A stretch of 64,000 nt of DNA from Tamlana crocina (GCA_040429635.1 CP158972.1:1312001-1376000), one strand, 5' to 3'. Positions 45,499-53,732 are shown, numbered from the stretch's first letter. Numbers and translations: made by a program. The notes: generated from the sequence alone by a model not told the origin.

Positions 45499-45532
45499 AA
45501 AAAAAGGTTTAGTGAAAGCTAAACCTTTTTTT
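45499..45532 (+). terminator. Intrinsic terminator of the xyl operon
   Basis: A perfect 14-bp stem (45499-45512 with 45519-45532) with core GGTTTAG and a T7 run in the 3' arm. The A run on the other side would let it act also for the convergent VOC gene. Confidence 0.85.
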
Positions 45533-45600
45533 GTTTTGCAACTTTAGTGTTTTTACCCAGTTTTATGGATTGGTTTTGTATGCAGATAATGGACTAAATA

Positions 45601-46116
45601 CTATTGATTGTGGGCATATGCACCAGACGAATAGGTTAACTCATAGCTATGCGTGTAAATTTCGAAAACAACCCCAAAAGGGTCTTCAACATAAACCATT
45701 TTATAGGGCTTGTCGTTGGGGTAATACTCGCGTATTGGCATTCGCTGTTTTCCGCCGGCTTCAACTATTTTTTCTGTGAGTGTTTCAATGTCTGGGTCTT
45801 GAACGCAAAAGTGGAACAGCCCCGTGTTGAAAGGATTAAATGCTGGAGCTTCTTTTTTGCCGTGAGGAAAAGAGAAGAGCTCAATTCCAATGCCGTCAGA
45901 CGTTGATAAATGTGCAATTTCAAAGGACTCCCAATCGTTACCAAATACATCCATACACATTTGCCCAATAGCGGTGTCGGTTTCTTTTTTTACCGTTGAA
46001 GGCGGCATGATTACGTACCAGCCCATTACGTTCTGGTAAAATTCAACTGCTTTTTGGATGTCTGGTACAGTTATGCCTATGTGTGAAAAGGCTTTTGGGT
46101 ATTTTGAATCTTTCAT
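45601..46116 (-). CDS. VOC-family protein (glyoxalase/dioxygenase fold)
   Basis: 171 residues. Two beta-alpha-beta-beta-beta units are visible: FSHIGITVPDIQKAVEFYQNVMGW near the N-terminus and FHFCVQDPDIETLTEKIVEAGGKQ with YVEDPFGVVFEIYTH near the end. His in FSHIG, His in GLFHFCV and Glu in VFEIYTH are placed as VOC metal ligands. It could be a glyoxalase I-like lyase or another metal-dependent enzyme; substrate unknown. It follows the DJ-1 gene by 37 bp and lies in a stretch of redox and electrophile-type genes. Confidence 0.88.
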   Translation of the reverse strand: MKDSKYPKAFSHIGITVPDIQKAVEFYQNVMGWYVIMPPSTVKKETDTAIGQMCMDVFGNDWESFEIAHLSTSDGIGIELFSFPHGKKEAPAFNPFNTGLFHFCVQDPDIETLTEKIVEAGGKQRMPIREYYPNDKPYKMVYVEDPFGVVFEIYTHSYELTYSSGAYAHNQ

Positions 46117-46153
46117 GTCATTATTTTTTTTGTAAGTTAAGAATATATCATTT

Positions 46154-46906
46154 TTAGTGTTTTGCCTCTATGAGTTCTACAATTTTTTCAGCAGCTAGTT
46201 TTGCGGAAGCAGGATTTTGACCCGTTACCAAACGCTCATCAACACTTACTTTTTCTTGCCACATTGCCGCTTTATTTACGGTGGCTCCACGCTCTTTAAG
46301 TTTGTCTTCTAATAAAAATGGCACAACATTTTCCAAATTTACATTAGTTTCTTCTTCGTTGGTAAAAACGCTAACCGTTTTACCATCTACCAGATAATCG
46401 CCATTAGATAATTTAATATTTACTAAAGCAGAAGGACCATGGCAAACGGCCGCTACAATACCGTCGTTTTCGTAAATTTTAGCGGCTATTTTGGCTAATT
46501 TTTTATTGTTTGGAAAGTCCCACATGGTTCCATGTCCACCAGCATAATAAATAACATCGTAATCTTTAGCTCTTACTTTTGAAGGTTTTAAAGTATTTTG
46601 AAGTTTATTTTGAAATGTAGCATCATTCCAGTATTTGTTGTTCACTTTATCTGTAAGATCAAAACCATCTACCGGTGGATTTCCTCCTTTGGGGCTTACT
46701 AAGGTAATCTGGTAGTTGTTTGTTTGAAACACTTCGTAAGCGTGAGTTACTTCGCTTAAATAATAGCCTGTTTCTTTACCCGTTTTACCTAATTCTTGGT
46801 GACTGGATAAAACCAATAACACTTTTGGAGCGTTGTTTTTCGTTTGTGCTAAAACTGAAGTACTTAACAGTAAAGCGAATGCAAATGTGTATAACCTTGT
46901 TTTCAT
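46154..46906 (-). CDS. DJ-1/PfpI-family protein, exported
   Basis: 250 residues from the ATG at 46906 (MKTRLYTFAFALLLSTSVLAQ); a start 33 bp upstream would put extra residues before the signal peptide. The nucleophile elbow VAAVCHGPSALVN carries Cys155 followed by His, and GGHGTMWDFP and an acid earlier complete the family pattern of class I glutamine-amidotransferase-like proteins of the Hsp31/glyoxalase III type. The N-terminal signal peptide places it in the periplasm, unlike most family members. Possible roles are glyoxal detoxification or protein deglycation. Candidate Crp/Fnr sites lie upstream. Confidence 0.85.
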   Translation of the reverse strand: MKTRLYTFAFALLLSTSVLAQTKNNAPKVLLVLSSHQELGKTGKETGYYLSEVTHAYEVFQTNNYQITLVSPKGGNPPVDGFDLTDKVNNKYWNDATFQNKLQNTLKPSKVRAKDYDVIYYAGGHGTMWDFPNNKKLAKIAAKIYENDGIVAAVCHGPSALVNIKLSNGDYLVDGKTVSVFTNEEETNVNLENVVPFLLEDKLKERGATVNKAAMWQEKVSVDERLVTGQNPASAKLAAEKIVELIEAKH

Positions 46907-46975
46907 TGTTCTAATTTTTGCTTTAAAATTCTGATGCAAATTTCAGCAAAAACAAGGGGGAGAGCGAGGATGTAC

Positions 46976-47026
46976 ATCACGATTTTAAAGTGATATAGCG
47001 CAACATAAAAGTGTGATTTATATCAC
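46976..47026. promoter_or_regulatory. Candidate Crp/Fnr-type binding sites before the DJ-1 gene
   Basis: GTGATTTATATCAC (47013-47026) is a perfect inverted repeat of GTGAT with a 4-base gap, a form between the CRP and FNR sites. A second, wider pair of the same half-sites is ATCAC at 46976-46980 and GTGAT at 46990-46994. They lie 70-120 bp before the DJ-1 start, directly after the Crp/Fnr-family gene. Confidence 0.5.
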
Positions 47027-47030
47027 TTTT

Positions 47031-47603
47031 TTAACCCTTAAATCGGCTTAAGGTTTCTCTGGACACACCCAAATAGGCAGCTATTAATTTTTTGGGGATG
47101 CGTTGCACTAATTTAGGTAGTTTAAATAGCAAATTATCGTAGCGTTCTTCTGCTGTTTGCGTTAATAAGGAAAGGATGCGTTGCTGTAAATTAATAAAAC
47201 CGTAATTGGCTTTTATTCTGAAAAAATTGGCTATGGCCGGTACGTTTTGGCAAATGAGCTCTCTAGATTCGAATGACACACAAAAGAACTCGGAATCTTC
47301 AATGCAGTCTACCACTGTTGTGGCCGGTACTTTATTTTGAAATGCATAATAGTCGCTTACCCAATATTCTTCCATAGCGAACTGCAGTATGTGTTCGTCT
47401 CCCTTGTCGTCTACAGCATACGATTTTACCAGCCCGTTAATAATCCAAAATTCGCAATCTACGGGCTGCCCGGTTTGAATTAAAAACTGATGCTTTTTTA
47501 GTTTTTTATATTCAAAATGAGGCGCAATAAATTCCCACTCTTCGTCTGTAAGCGTTACAATTTCTTCAAAATGTTGCCTCAAGAGTTGGTGTTGGTCCTG
47601 CAT
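47031..47603 (-). CDS. Crp/Fnr-family transcriptional regulator
   Basis: 190 residues. A cyclic-nucleotide-binding-like beta roll (about 15-125; FLIQTGQPVDCEFWIINGLVKSY, ILQFAMEEYWVSDYYAF) is followed by a C-terminal HTH (KKLIAAYLGVSRETLSRFKG). The residues that bind cAMP in E. coli Crp are not kept, as is usual for this Bacteroidota group, and there is no Fnr-type Cys cluster. The ligand is unknown. The family in flavobacteria is often linked to stress and redox. It is the fourth gene from the end of the minus-strand stress set. Confidence 0.9.
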   Translation of the reverse strand: MQDQHQLLRQHFEEIVTLTDEEWEFIAPHFEYKKLKKHQFLIQTGQPVDCEFWIINGLVKSYAVDDKGDEHILQFAMEEYWVSDYYAFQNKVPATTVVDCIEDSEFFCVSFESRELICQNVPAIANFFRIKANYGFINLQQRILSLLTQTAEERYDNLLFKLPKLVQRIPKKLIAAYLGVSRETLSRFKG

Positions 47604-47671
47604 TTGGCAAAATTATTATTTTTAGATAATAATTATGAGAAAACTTAACAAAATCAATAAACTGAGGCTTA

Positions 47672-49558
47672 TTAATTAGCTTCTTTGCTCAATAAATTTC
47701 TAATGTGCTCGCCGTCCCAATGGTGATCAAAGGTTACAATGCCCCGTTTAAAATCTTCGTTCAGGAGTTTTTCCTGTTGTTCTATTTCTTTTCGCGCCAT
47801 AAATACATAGTCTTCATCTCGCTTGGGTTCTGATGCTAATCGTTTTAAACTGGCGTCATCGTACTTTATAAAATTTTGAACTTGACGGTTTAAGGTATAT
47901 TTTCTAAAGCCTAATTTATTAAGTGCGTCACTCGCCAAAGCCAAGGAGGTGTCTAAAGTTTCGCGGTAAATATTGGTAACATTAAGGTTTAACAATTCAT
48001 AAGCATCGTATCTGTTTTTGGTACGAACAAGAAGCTCTACATGAGGATGCTTTTCCTTAACAATTTTACTTATGGCTTTAGCAACAGATACTTTATTAGT
48101 GGCACAAATGAGCAATTTAGCTTCGGCAATTCCTGCAGATTCTAACAAATCTTCACGTGTGGCATCACCATAATACACTTCAAACCCCATTTTGCGAAGG
48201 AAATCAACACGGTTCGAATCGAAATCTAAAATCGTAGCTTCCACACCGTGAGAACGTAAAAATCGGCCAACCGTGCTACCAAAATGACCAAACCCAACCA
48301 AAATGACTTTTTGCGATTTGGCAATATGATCCATTGGTCGTTTTATAGATTCTTTAGTACCCACCTTCGGAAGAATTAAACGTTCGTTTACCACAGCTAA
48401 AATTGGTGTTAAAGACATGGATACTGCGGTAACAACCAGCATCATATCCATTTGTTCTTGTTCTAAAATATTAAGCTGAAAGGCAAACGATAGCAAGACA
48501 AAAGCAAATTCACCAACCTGCGCCAAACTGAAAGTCAACAACACATTTTGATCGAGTTTTAGTTTGAAAATGCGACCTGTTATGAACAACACCAATGCTT
48601 TAATAGCAATAATGGCGAGTAAAATTCCACCAATGGTTAACGGACTATTAGCTATCACTACAAAGTTTATGGATGCACCAACCGCCATAAAAAAGAGTCC
48701 GAGTAATAGGTTTTTAAACGGTTCTAACGTACTTTCTAACTCGTGTTTAAATTCACTTGTTGACAATACAACACCACCTAAAAAGGCTCCTAACGCTGGA
48801 CTTAAACCGACAAATTCCATTAAATATGAAATTCCGAAAACAATTAAAAACGCAGCCGCAATCAACAATTCTCTAACACCTGTTTTTGCCACTTTACGTA
48901 GCATGGGCACCACTACAAAACGACCTGCCAAAATAATAAGGGCTACCGATAATATAATCGCTAAGGTTTGTAGCCCAATGGGTAAATTTTGAATTAAACT
49001 TGATGCAGAATGTGAAGTGTCATCACTAGCGTGTTCCGATGAATTACTCAACAATGGTAAGGCACCAATCATAAATATCACGACAATATCTTGAAATAAT
49101 AGTATAGAAAATGAACTAGAACCAAAGGTGGTATTCATTAATCCTTTTTCTTTGATGGTTTGCAATGCAATTGCGGTTGATGATAACGCCACAGCCATAC
49201 CAATGGCTAATGCTACTTGCCATTCGTATCCCAAAACAGCGAACAATACATAAGTTAAGCCAACGGTTAATGCAACTTGAATGCCGCCCATACCGAGGAT
49301 GGATTTTCGCATGTTCCAGAAGTTTTTGGGTTCAATTTCTAACCCGATTAAAAACAGCATTACCACAACACCAAACTCCGCAAAATGCAAAATATCTTCA
49401 CCTTCTTCACCAATAAAGCCTAATACATAAGGGCCAATAAGTACACCAGCCAACAAATAACCAATCACCGAACTTAATCCTAATCGTTTTGCTATGGATA
49501 CACAAATAATGGCACCGGCTAGAAAAACAATCGCTTCAAATAATAAACTTCCAGACAT
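47672..49558 (-). CDS. Kef-type K+/H+ antiporter (CPA2 family)
   Basis: 628 residues. The membrane part (about 1-385) has around twelve helices with family patterns such as SVIGYLLAGVLIGPYVLGFI, FGVVMLFLIGLEIEP, MAVALSSTAIALQ and the GAFLGGVVLS segment. A cytosolic RCK/TrkA-N domain follows (about 412-530; VILVGFGHFGSTVGRFLRSHG binds a nucleotide). In E. coli, Kef is opened by glutathione adducts of electrophiles and acidifies the cytoplasm. The gate ligand here is unknown, since many Bacteroidota lack glutathione. It is 3 bp after its oxidoreductase partner gene. Confidence 0.92.
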   Translation of the reverse strand: MSGSLLFEAIVFLAGAIICVSIAKRLGLSSVIGYLLAGVLIGPYVLGFIGEEGEDILHFAEFGVVVMLFLIGLEIEPKNFWNMRKSILGMGGIQVALTVGLTYVLFAVLGYEWQVALAIGMAVALSSTAIALQTIKEKGLMNTTFGSSSFSILLFQDIVVIFMIGALPLLSNSSEHASDDTSHSASSLIQNLPIGLQTLAIILSVALIILAGRFVVVPMLRKVAKTGVRELLIAAAFLIVFGISYLMEFVGLSPALGAFLGGVVLSTSEFKHELESTLEPFKNLLLGLFFMAVGASINFVVIANSPLTIGGILLAIIAIKALVLFITGRIFKLKLDQNVLLTFSLAQVGEFAFVLLSFAFQLNILEQEQMDMMLVVTAVSMSLTPILAVVNERLILPKVGTKESIKRPMDHIAKSQKVILVGFGHFGSTVGRFLRSHGVEATILDFDSNRVDFLRKMGFEVYYGDATREDLLESAGIAEAKLLICATNKVSVAKAISKIVKEKHPHVELLVRTKNRYDAYELLNLNVTNIYRETLDTSLALASDALNKLGFRKYTLNRQVQNFIKYDDASLKRLASEPKRDEDYVFMARKEIEQQEKLLNEDFKRGIVTFDHHWDGEHIRNLLSKEAN

Positions 49559-49561
49559 ACG

Positions 49562-50155
49562 TTAAGCAGTTAAAATTTCTAAATCGTTAAGGAAATAGCA
49601 ATTTGATAATTGCGTGGCGTTAAAATCGCCTTGCAACAAGTCTATTAACTGTTCATATTGGTTCGCGTAATCAAATAAATCGTCATCCGATAAATGATGT
49701 GTTCCCATAACGGCAAAAGGAGGTAAATAATTCATGCCGCATAAATTAGCGGTTTGCTCGTAAGGTCGCAGAAATTCATTTATGGTGTAAGTGTTATAGC
49801 CTTCAGAACAATACACCTCACGTGACCCGCCTGTGGTAATCACGTTGAAGATTGTTTTGTTATGAAGTACTTTTCCTTTGGGGCCATAGGCCCAATTAAA
49901 TTCTAAAACCAAATCTTTCCATTGCTTTAAAATAGCTGGGCTGCTGTACCAATACAATGGGTGGTGCCAAATGATGATGTCGTGCTGTAGTAATAATTCT
50001 TGTTCGTGTTGCACATTAATGTGAAAGCTGGGATAATGCTCGTACAAATCGTGAAAAGTGACGTGAGTTTTGTTTTTTAACCGCTCGATAAGCGTTGCAT
50101 TGACCCTGGATTTTTCAAATTTTGGGTGTGCAAAGAGTATGAGTACCTTTTTCAT
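49562..50155 (-). CDS. NAD(P)H-dependent quinone oxidoreductase, KefF-like ancillary protein
   Basis: 197 residues, flavodoxin-like fold. Motifs: VLILFAHPKFEKSRVNATLIERL, IIWHHPLYWYSSPAILKQWKDLVLEFNWAYG and NVITTGGSREVY, all typical of the KefF/KefG/MdaB group that binds FMN or FAD and reduces quinones. The 3-bp gap to the antiporter gene and the group match suggest that it works with the Kef protein, both as its activating subunit and as a quinone reductase. The start at 50155 has no rival. Confidence 0.92.
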   Translation of the reverse strand: MKKVLILFAHPKFEKSRVNATLIERLKNKTHVTFHDLYEHYPSFHINVQHEQELLLQHDIIIWHHPLYWYSSPAILKQWKDLVLEFNWAYGPKGKVLHNKTIFNVITTGGSREVYCSEGYNTYTINEFLRPYEQTANLCGMNYLPPFAVMGTHHLSDDDLFDYANQYEQLIDLLQGDFNATQLSNCYFLNDLEILTA

Positions 50156-50182
50156 TGGCTGTATTTGGTTGATTTTATTAGG

Positions 50183-50344
50183 TTACTGACTTGTAATTTC
50201 TTCAGTTAAAGTTAGTAATAATTTAATTTTATCTTCATTATACGCATCGGGGTGTGCGTTATTATAGCTTCCTCTGTCGTTGTCAAAATACGTACTTGAT
50301 AGCTTTTGTTCAAAACAGGTATTTTGGGCTTTACTTATTTTCAT
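50183..50344 (-). CDS. Short hypothetical frame (53 aa)
   Basis: ATG at 50342-50344 to TAA at 50183-50185: 53 residues, polar, with one Cys and no membrane helix or signal peptide (begins MKISKAQNTCFEQKL, ends LLLTLTEEITSQ). It stands between kefF-like and the cupin gene, in the same direction, after a hairpin terminator. I do not recognise a family. It may be a real small gene or the end of a lost one. Confidence 0.4.
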   Translation of the reverse strand: MKISKAQNTCFEQKLSSTYFDNDRGSYNNAHPDAYNEDKIKLLLTLTEEITSQ

Positions 50345-50364
50345 ATATAAAGTTTATAAAATAA

Positions 50365-50403
50365 AAAAGCCACACAGAATGTATTTTACATTTGGTGGCT
50401 TTT
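50365..50403 (-). terminator. Hairpin after the cupin gene
   Basis: AAAAGCCAC (50365-50373) pairs with GTGGCTTTT, with an inner second stem AATGTA/TACATT. A/T runs are on both sides, so it can work for the minus-strand cupin and nitroreductase genes. Confidence 0.65.
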
Positions 50404-50452
50404 CTGCTATTAACCAATTATTAAACTAATCTTCAATCAATTTTTTGAATTT

Positions 50453-51303
50453 CTATTTCACCTTAAACCCACCGTTGGTACGGAGGTAAATTACCGTTTC
50501 AGTATCAGTACTTAAGCAGGGTGAAACATTTTTTTGGCGGCAAAATATGAGCCCGGTTCTAATACGTTTATGGTGGCTTTTTTTGAAAATTGATGAGTTA
50601 CTTTACCGGAGATAACGACGGCTCTAAAATTTGGACTTAAATTTTTGATTTTTCCTTTAAATCCAGCAGGTAATTTTACTAAGGTAGCACGTAATTGATT
50701 TTTTTCGTGGCTCCCCCATAAAAATGCGGTTTCAACCTTACTTTTTCCAGAAACCCATTCGATATCGTTAGCGCTTAACCAAACTAAATTGGTTTTATCT
50801 ACATTAACAGGTTGTTCGCCATAATCAAAAGCTTCAGATGTTGGTTTAACTAAATATGGACCTTCCTGAAAATCCAGTAATGCTAAATTATCATCACCGT
50901 TAGCAGCGGTGATATGAGCTTCGCCAGCAGGCTGTTGCCAATAAGAACCCGATGGCAACCATTGCTTTTCGGCCTTTTCATCATCATTGTGCAATAAACC
51001 TTTTATAACCACCCCACGATACGTAATGTTGTGGATATGGGCAGGCGAAGAAAATCCTTTTTTAAATTTCACTAAAAAACCAGCGGGTTCATTTTTTGTA
51101 CGATCGCCCCAAAGTTTTCCGGCAGCCGGACTTTTATCACCGCGTAATGGGTTTAGCCAGCTCCACTCTACTTGGTCTATTGTAACGACTTCGTTTTTAT
51201 ATTGTCGGTGGTCTGTTGTTGGCGTTTGTGCAAAAACAGAAACGCTAAACAGAACGGCAGCTATAAATATTCTAGTGGATTTCATGCTGTAAGTTACTTC
51301 CAA
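50453..51303 (-). pseudogene. DUF4437 cupin protein with frameshift near the 3' end
   Basis: An intact frame runs from 51303 (or 51285, [20 protein letters not shown], the better start for the signal peptide) to TAA at 50512-50514: 263 residues with two cupin-like halves ([19 protein letters not shown] and [21 protein letters not shown]). After that stop, the -1-type frame continues without break as [20 protein letters not shown] to TAG at 50453-50455, and this is how such proteins normally end. One missing base before the TAA explains it. The last beta strands are therefore lost; a sequencing error would look the same. Function of DUF4437 is unknown. Start overlaps the nitroreductase end. 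Confidence 0.75.
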
Positions 51304-51968
51304 GTTACAATGTCCTCTAAGTCTCTTCTGGTTTTGGCATGCGGTGGTTCAGCTTTCCTGTATCCGAAAGCAACCATAAATGCTAAACCATATTTTTCGG
51401 TGTCGACACCAAATTTTTCACGCAATAGAGCTTCGGCCTTTTCTTGATGGAAGCCTTCAATTGGGCAAGAGTCTATGCCCGTTAAAGCAGCAGCTGTCAT
51501 CATATTTCCTAAAGCAATGTAGGTTTGTTTTGACGACCAATCGAACAATTTCTTGTCTGTGTTTAAATTGAAATCGCGCTCTTGAAATTCTCTATAAAAT
51601 TTTGAATACATTTCTATGACATCTTCTGGAAGTTGTTTAACCTCTTTCATCATATATTCTATGTAGTCGGCGTCATGCTTTACCATGGGTGCCTTCATGG
51701 CGAGGCCCAAAATAAAATGGCTTGCAGTATCTAATTTTAATGGCGCTCCCCAAGCTACTGGTTTTAAAATTTCGCGAAGCTCTTTGTCTTGTACAACCAC
51801 AAAATGCCAAGGTTCGAAACCAAAGGAACTCGGCGATAAATTGGCTGTTTTCAAAATGAAATTGATTTGGTCGTCTGTTAAAGGTTGAGATGCATCAAAC
51901 TCTTTAGTTGCATGACGGTAATTGAATGCGTTTAGAACATCTTCTTGTGCAATGTTGGGTGTATTCAT
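51294..51968 (-). CDS. NAD(P)H-dependent nitroreductase-family oxidoreductase
   Basis: 224 residues. The FMN-binding nitroreductase fold is seen in [66 protein letters not shown] and a C-terminal [15 protein letters not shown]. Members reduce quinones, nitro compounds or azo dyes with NAD(P)H. It lies divergent from hxlR and is followed, with an overlap of a few bases, by the cupin gene. Two minus-strand promoter boxes, one of them inside an inverted repeat, lie upstream, so HxlR probably represses it. Confidence 0.92.
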   Translation of the reverse strand: MNTPNIAQEDVLNAFNYRHATKEFDASQPLTDDQINFILKTANLSPSSFGFEPWHFVVVQDKELREILKPVAWGAPLKLDTASHFILGLAMKAPMVKHDADYIEYMMKEVKQLPEDVIEMYSKFYREFQERDFNLNTDKKLFDWSSKQTYIALGNMMTAAALTGIDSCPIEGFHQEKAEALLREKFGVDTEKYGLAFMVAFGYRKAEPPHAKTRRDLEDIVTWK

Positions 51969-51998
51969 TTTAATTGATTTTTTATGTTTTTAATTTTA

Positions 51999-52015
51999 AC
52001 TATCAAAAGTATAGT
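51999..52015. promoter_or_regulatory. Candidate HxlR operator 1 (at the nitroreductase promoter)
   Basis: ACTAT-CAAAAGT-ATAGT, a 17-bp site with 5-bp inverted arms. It contains the minus-strand -7 box TACTTTTG (52011-52004). Its twin at 52138-52154 differs in one base. Confidence 0.65.
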
Positions 52016-52025
52016 GACAAAAGTA
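52004..52025 (-). promoter_or_regulatory. Two -7 boxes for the nitroreductase gene
   Basis: TACTTTTG occurs twice on the minus strand (52011-52004 and 52025-52018), 36 and 50 bp before the start; both fit TAnnTTTG. Confidence 0.55.
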
Positions 52026-52137
52026 TTGGTAGTTTGTGTTTTGTGCAATAACGGTCATATTTGATAGTATGTTTTTTTAAAGGTTAAATTGTTGATTTAA
52101 GCAGTAAAATCAATGTGTTAAGGCGAATGTTAAAATA

Positions 52138-52154
52138 ACTATAAAAAGTATAGT
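52138..52154. promoter_or_regulatory. Candidate HxlR operator 2 (at the hxlR promoter)
   Basis: ACTAT-AAAAAGT-ATAGT, 16 of 17 bases equal to operator 1. It touches the TTG at 52154-52156 that serves as -33 element for hxlR, so binding there would give autorepression. Confidence 0.65.
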
Positions 52155-52176
52155 TGTATAATAAATGATAGTTTGG

Positions 52177-52184
52177 TATCTTTG
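52177..52184 (+). promoter_or_regulatory. Promoter -7 box for hxlR
   Basis: TATCTTTG fits TAnnTTTG; TTG at 52154-52156 is 20 bp upstream; the ATG at 52207 is 22 bp downstream. Confidence 0.65.
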
Positions 52185-52206
52185 TTTTTGAAAGTGATGA
52201 TTTGCT

Positions 52207-52575
52207 ATGGAAATTGAGTATAAAAAACGGGTGATAAAGTATAACGATAAGGAATTTTCGTGTTCAACAAGCATTGCTATGGAGTTGATTGGCGGAAAAT
52301 GGAAAAGTGTTATTCTTATTTATCTTTTAAACGGAAAGAAACGGTATAACGAGTTGTACAAGTTAATATCGACTATTACCGAGCGAACCTTAAGCCTGCA
52401 ATTAAAGCAGCTAGAAAAGGATGGTTTGATAGCCAGAAAAGTATATACCCAAAAACCACCTTTAAAAGTTGAATATCAATTAACACCTCTTGGTGAAACC
52501 TTAAGGCCTGTATTGCTTGCTATTGCTAATTGGGGCACCTTAGTGGCAGAAGAAAGAGGTGAGATTATTGAATAG
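52207..52575 (+). CDS. HxlR-family redox/electrophile-responsive regulator
   Basis: 122 residues, a winged helix of the HxlR (DUF24) type: AMELIGGKWKSVILIYLLNGKKRYNELYKLISTITERTLSLQLKQLEKDGLIARKVY and YQLTPLGETLRPVL. A single cysteine, Cys19 in EFSCSTSIAM, lies near the N-terminus, where YodB, QsrR and relatives carry the thiol that senses quinones and diamide. It is divergent from the nitroreductase gene. Two twin inverted repeats lie in the shared gap, so it most likely represses itself and the nitroreductase gene until its thiol is modified. Confidence 0.9.
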   Translation: MEIEYKKRVIKYNDKEFSCSTSIAMELIGGKWKSVILIYLLNGKKRYNELYKLISTITERTLSLQLKQLEKDGLIARKVYTQKPPLKVEYQLTPLGETLRPVLLAIANWGTLVAEERGEIIE

Positions 52576-52624
52576 TTCCAGATATTCTGTTTAAAGAATA
52601 GATTTTTTATGTTACTTACAAATA

Positions 52625-52654
52625 AAAAAGCCCGCGATTTAATTTTGGGCTTTT
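52625..52654 (+). terminator. Intrinsic terminator downstream of hxlR
   Basis: AAAAGCCC (52626-52633) pairs with GGGCTTTT (52647-52654), with T at the end. The rest of the gap to 52970 is AT-rich and shows no gene. Confidence 0.7.
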
Positions 52655-52970
52655 CTCTATTCATGATGTAGCGAGATAAGAATACTCAAAATTAGTTTTT
52701 TAATTACTATTTAGTGTTCAAAACGAGAACGGTTTTCCGTTAAAATGGTTGTTCTTTTTTAAATTAATTTCGCTAATCGGTTCTAAACTTGTCTTATCCA
52801 ATAAAAGACTTGCAGAAACTGTTATGAAATTGCAACTTTAATTAGATATAAAGTTGCAGGGCTGTGTTTACTAGTTCAATAGGCTTGTGTTAACATATTA
52901 GCTTTAAAAAAATGATAATTTTTGTTTTGATTAACAACATTTATTAATTTGGCTGATTAAATTCTTTCCT

Positions 52971-53561
52971 TTGTTGTCTGTTTATAATAAATATTCTGAT
53001 GAGTTACTTTTAGATTTTCTTAAAGAGGACAATCATCAGGCTTATACTGTAATCTTTAACAGGTATTGTAAGCTTTTAACAAACCATGCCTATAAAATTT
53101 TACAAAGTCAGGACGATGCAAACGATATTGTTCAGGAAGTATTTGTGGCTATATGGAATAAACGATATGAATTAAATATTAAAGGTTCTCTAGCCTCATA
53201 TTTGTTTAAGGCAACTAAAAATAGAATATTAAATCATATAGCACATGAAAAAGTTGTATCTCGTTATGCAGAGTCAATATTAGGCTTTATAGAAAATAAT
53301 TACACCTTTGCAGATGCTAATCAAAGAGAAGAAGAGTTACGTCTTATTATTGCCAAAGAAATTGAATGTCTTCCTGATAAAATGCGTGAAGTTTTCGTTT
53401 TGAGAAAAGTTAATCATTTATCTTATGATGAAATTGCCGATCAATTAAATATCTCTGATAAAACAGCCAAACAACAAGTTTATAACGCATTAAAAAAAAT
53501 AAGAGCTAAAATAAATCCGTTTTTAATTGTTTTAATTTTTAAACTATATTTTTTTGATTAA
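52971..53561 (+). CDS. ECF RNA polymerase sigma factor (FecI-like)
   Basis: 196 residues. Region 2 (YKILQSQDDANDIVQEVFVAIWNKRYEL, about 40-70) and region 4 (LPDKMREVFVLRKVNHLSYDEIADQLNISDKTAKQQVYNALKKIRAK, about 128-175) are complete. The start is not an ATG: TTG at 52971 or 52974 are the candidates, since an in-frame TAA lies at 52932-52934 and no ATG precedes region 2. It should be held by the FecR-type anti-sigma protein 171 bp downstream and released on ligand binding to the SusC protein, to switch on the SusC/SusD genes. Confidence 0.92.
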   Translation: MLSVYNKYSDELLLDFLKEDNHQAYTVIFNRYCKLLTNHAYKILQSQDDANDIVQEVFVAIWNKRYELNIKGSLASYLFKATKNRILNHIAHEKVVSRYAESILGFIENNYTFADANQREEELRLIIAKEIECLPDKMREVFVLRKVNHLSYDEIADQLNISDKTAKQQVYNALKKIRAKINPFLIVLIFKLYFFD

Positions 53562-53732
53562 AAGCTGTTTGAAAAAACATTGTTACTTCCTTTTAGCTTA
53601 TAAACCTTCAGTAAAGAAAATAGATTTAACAAAGAAATAATGATTTTTTATTTTTTTTTTGATTTTATCTATGACAAATCATGGTTTTGTCTGTCTTAAT
53701 AATATACACGGCAATAAAACTATGCTTTAATT

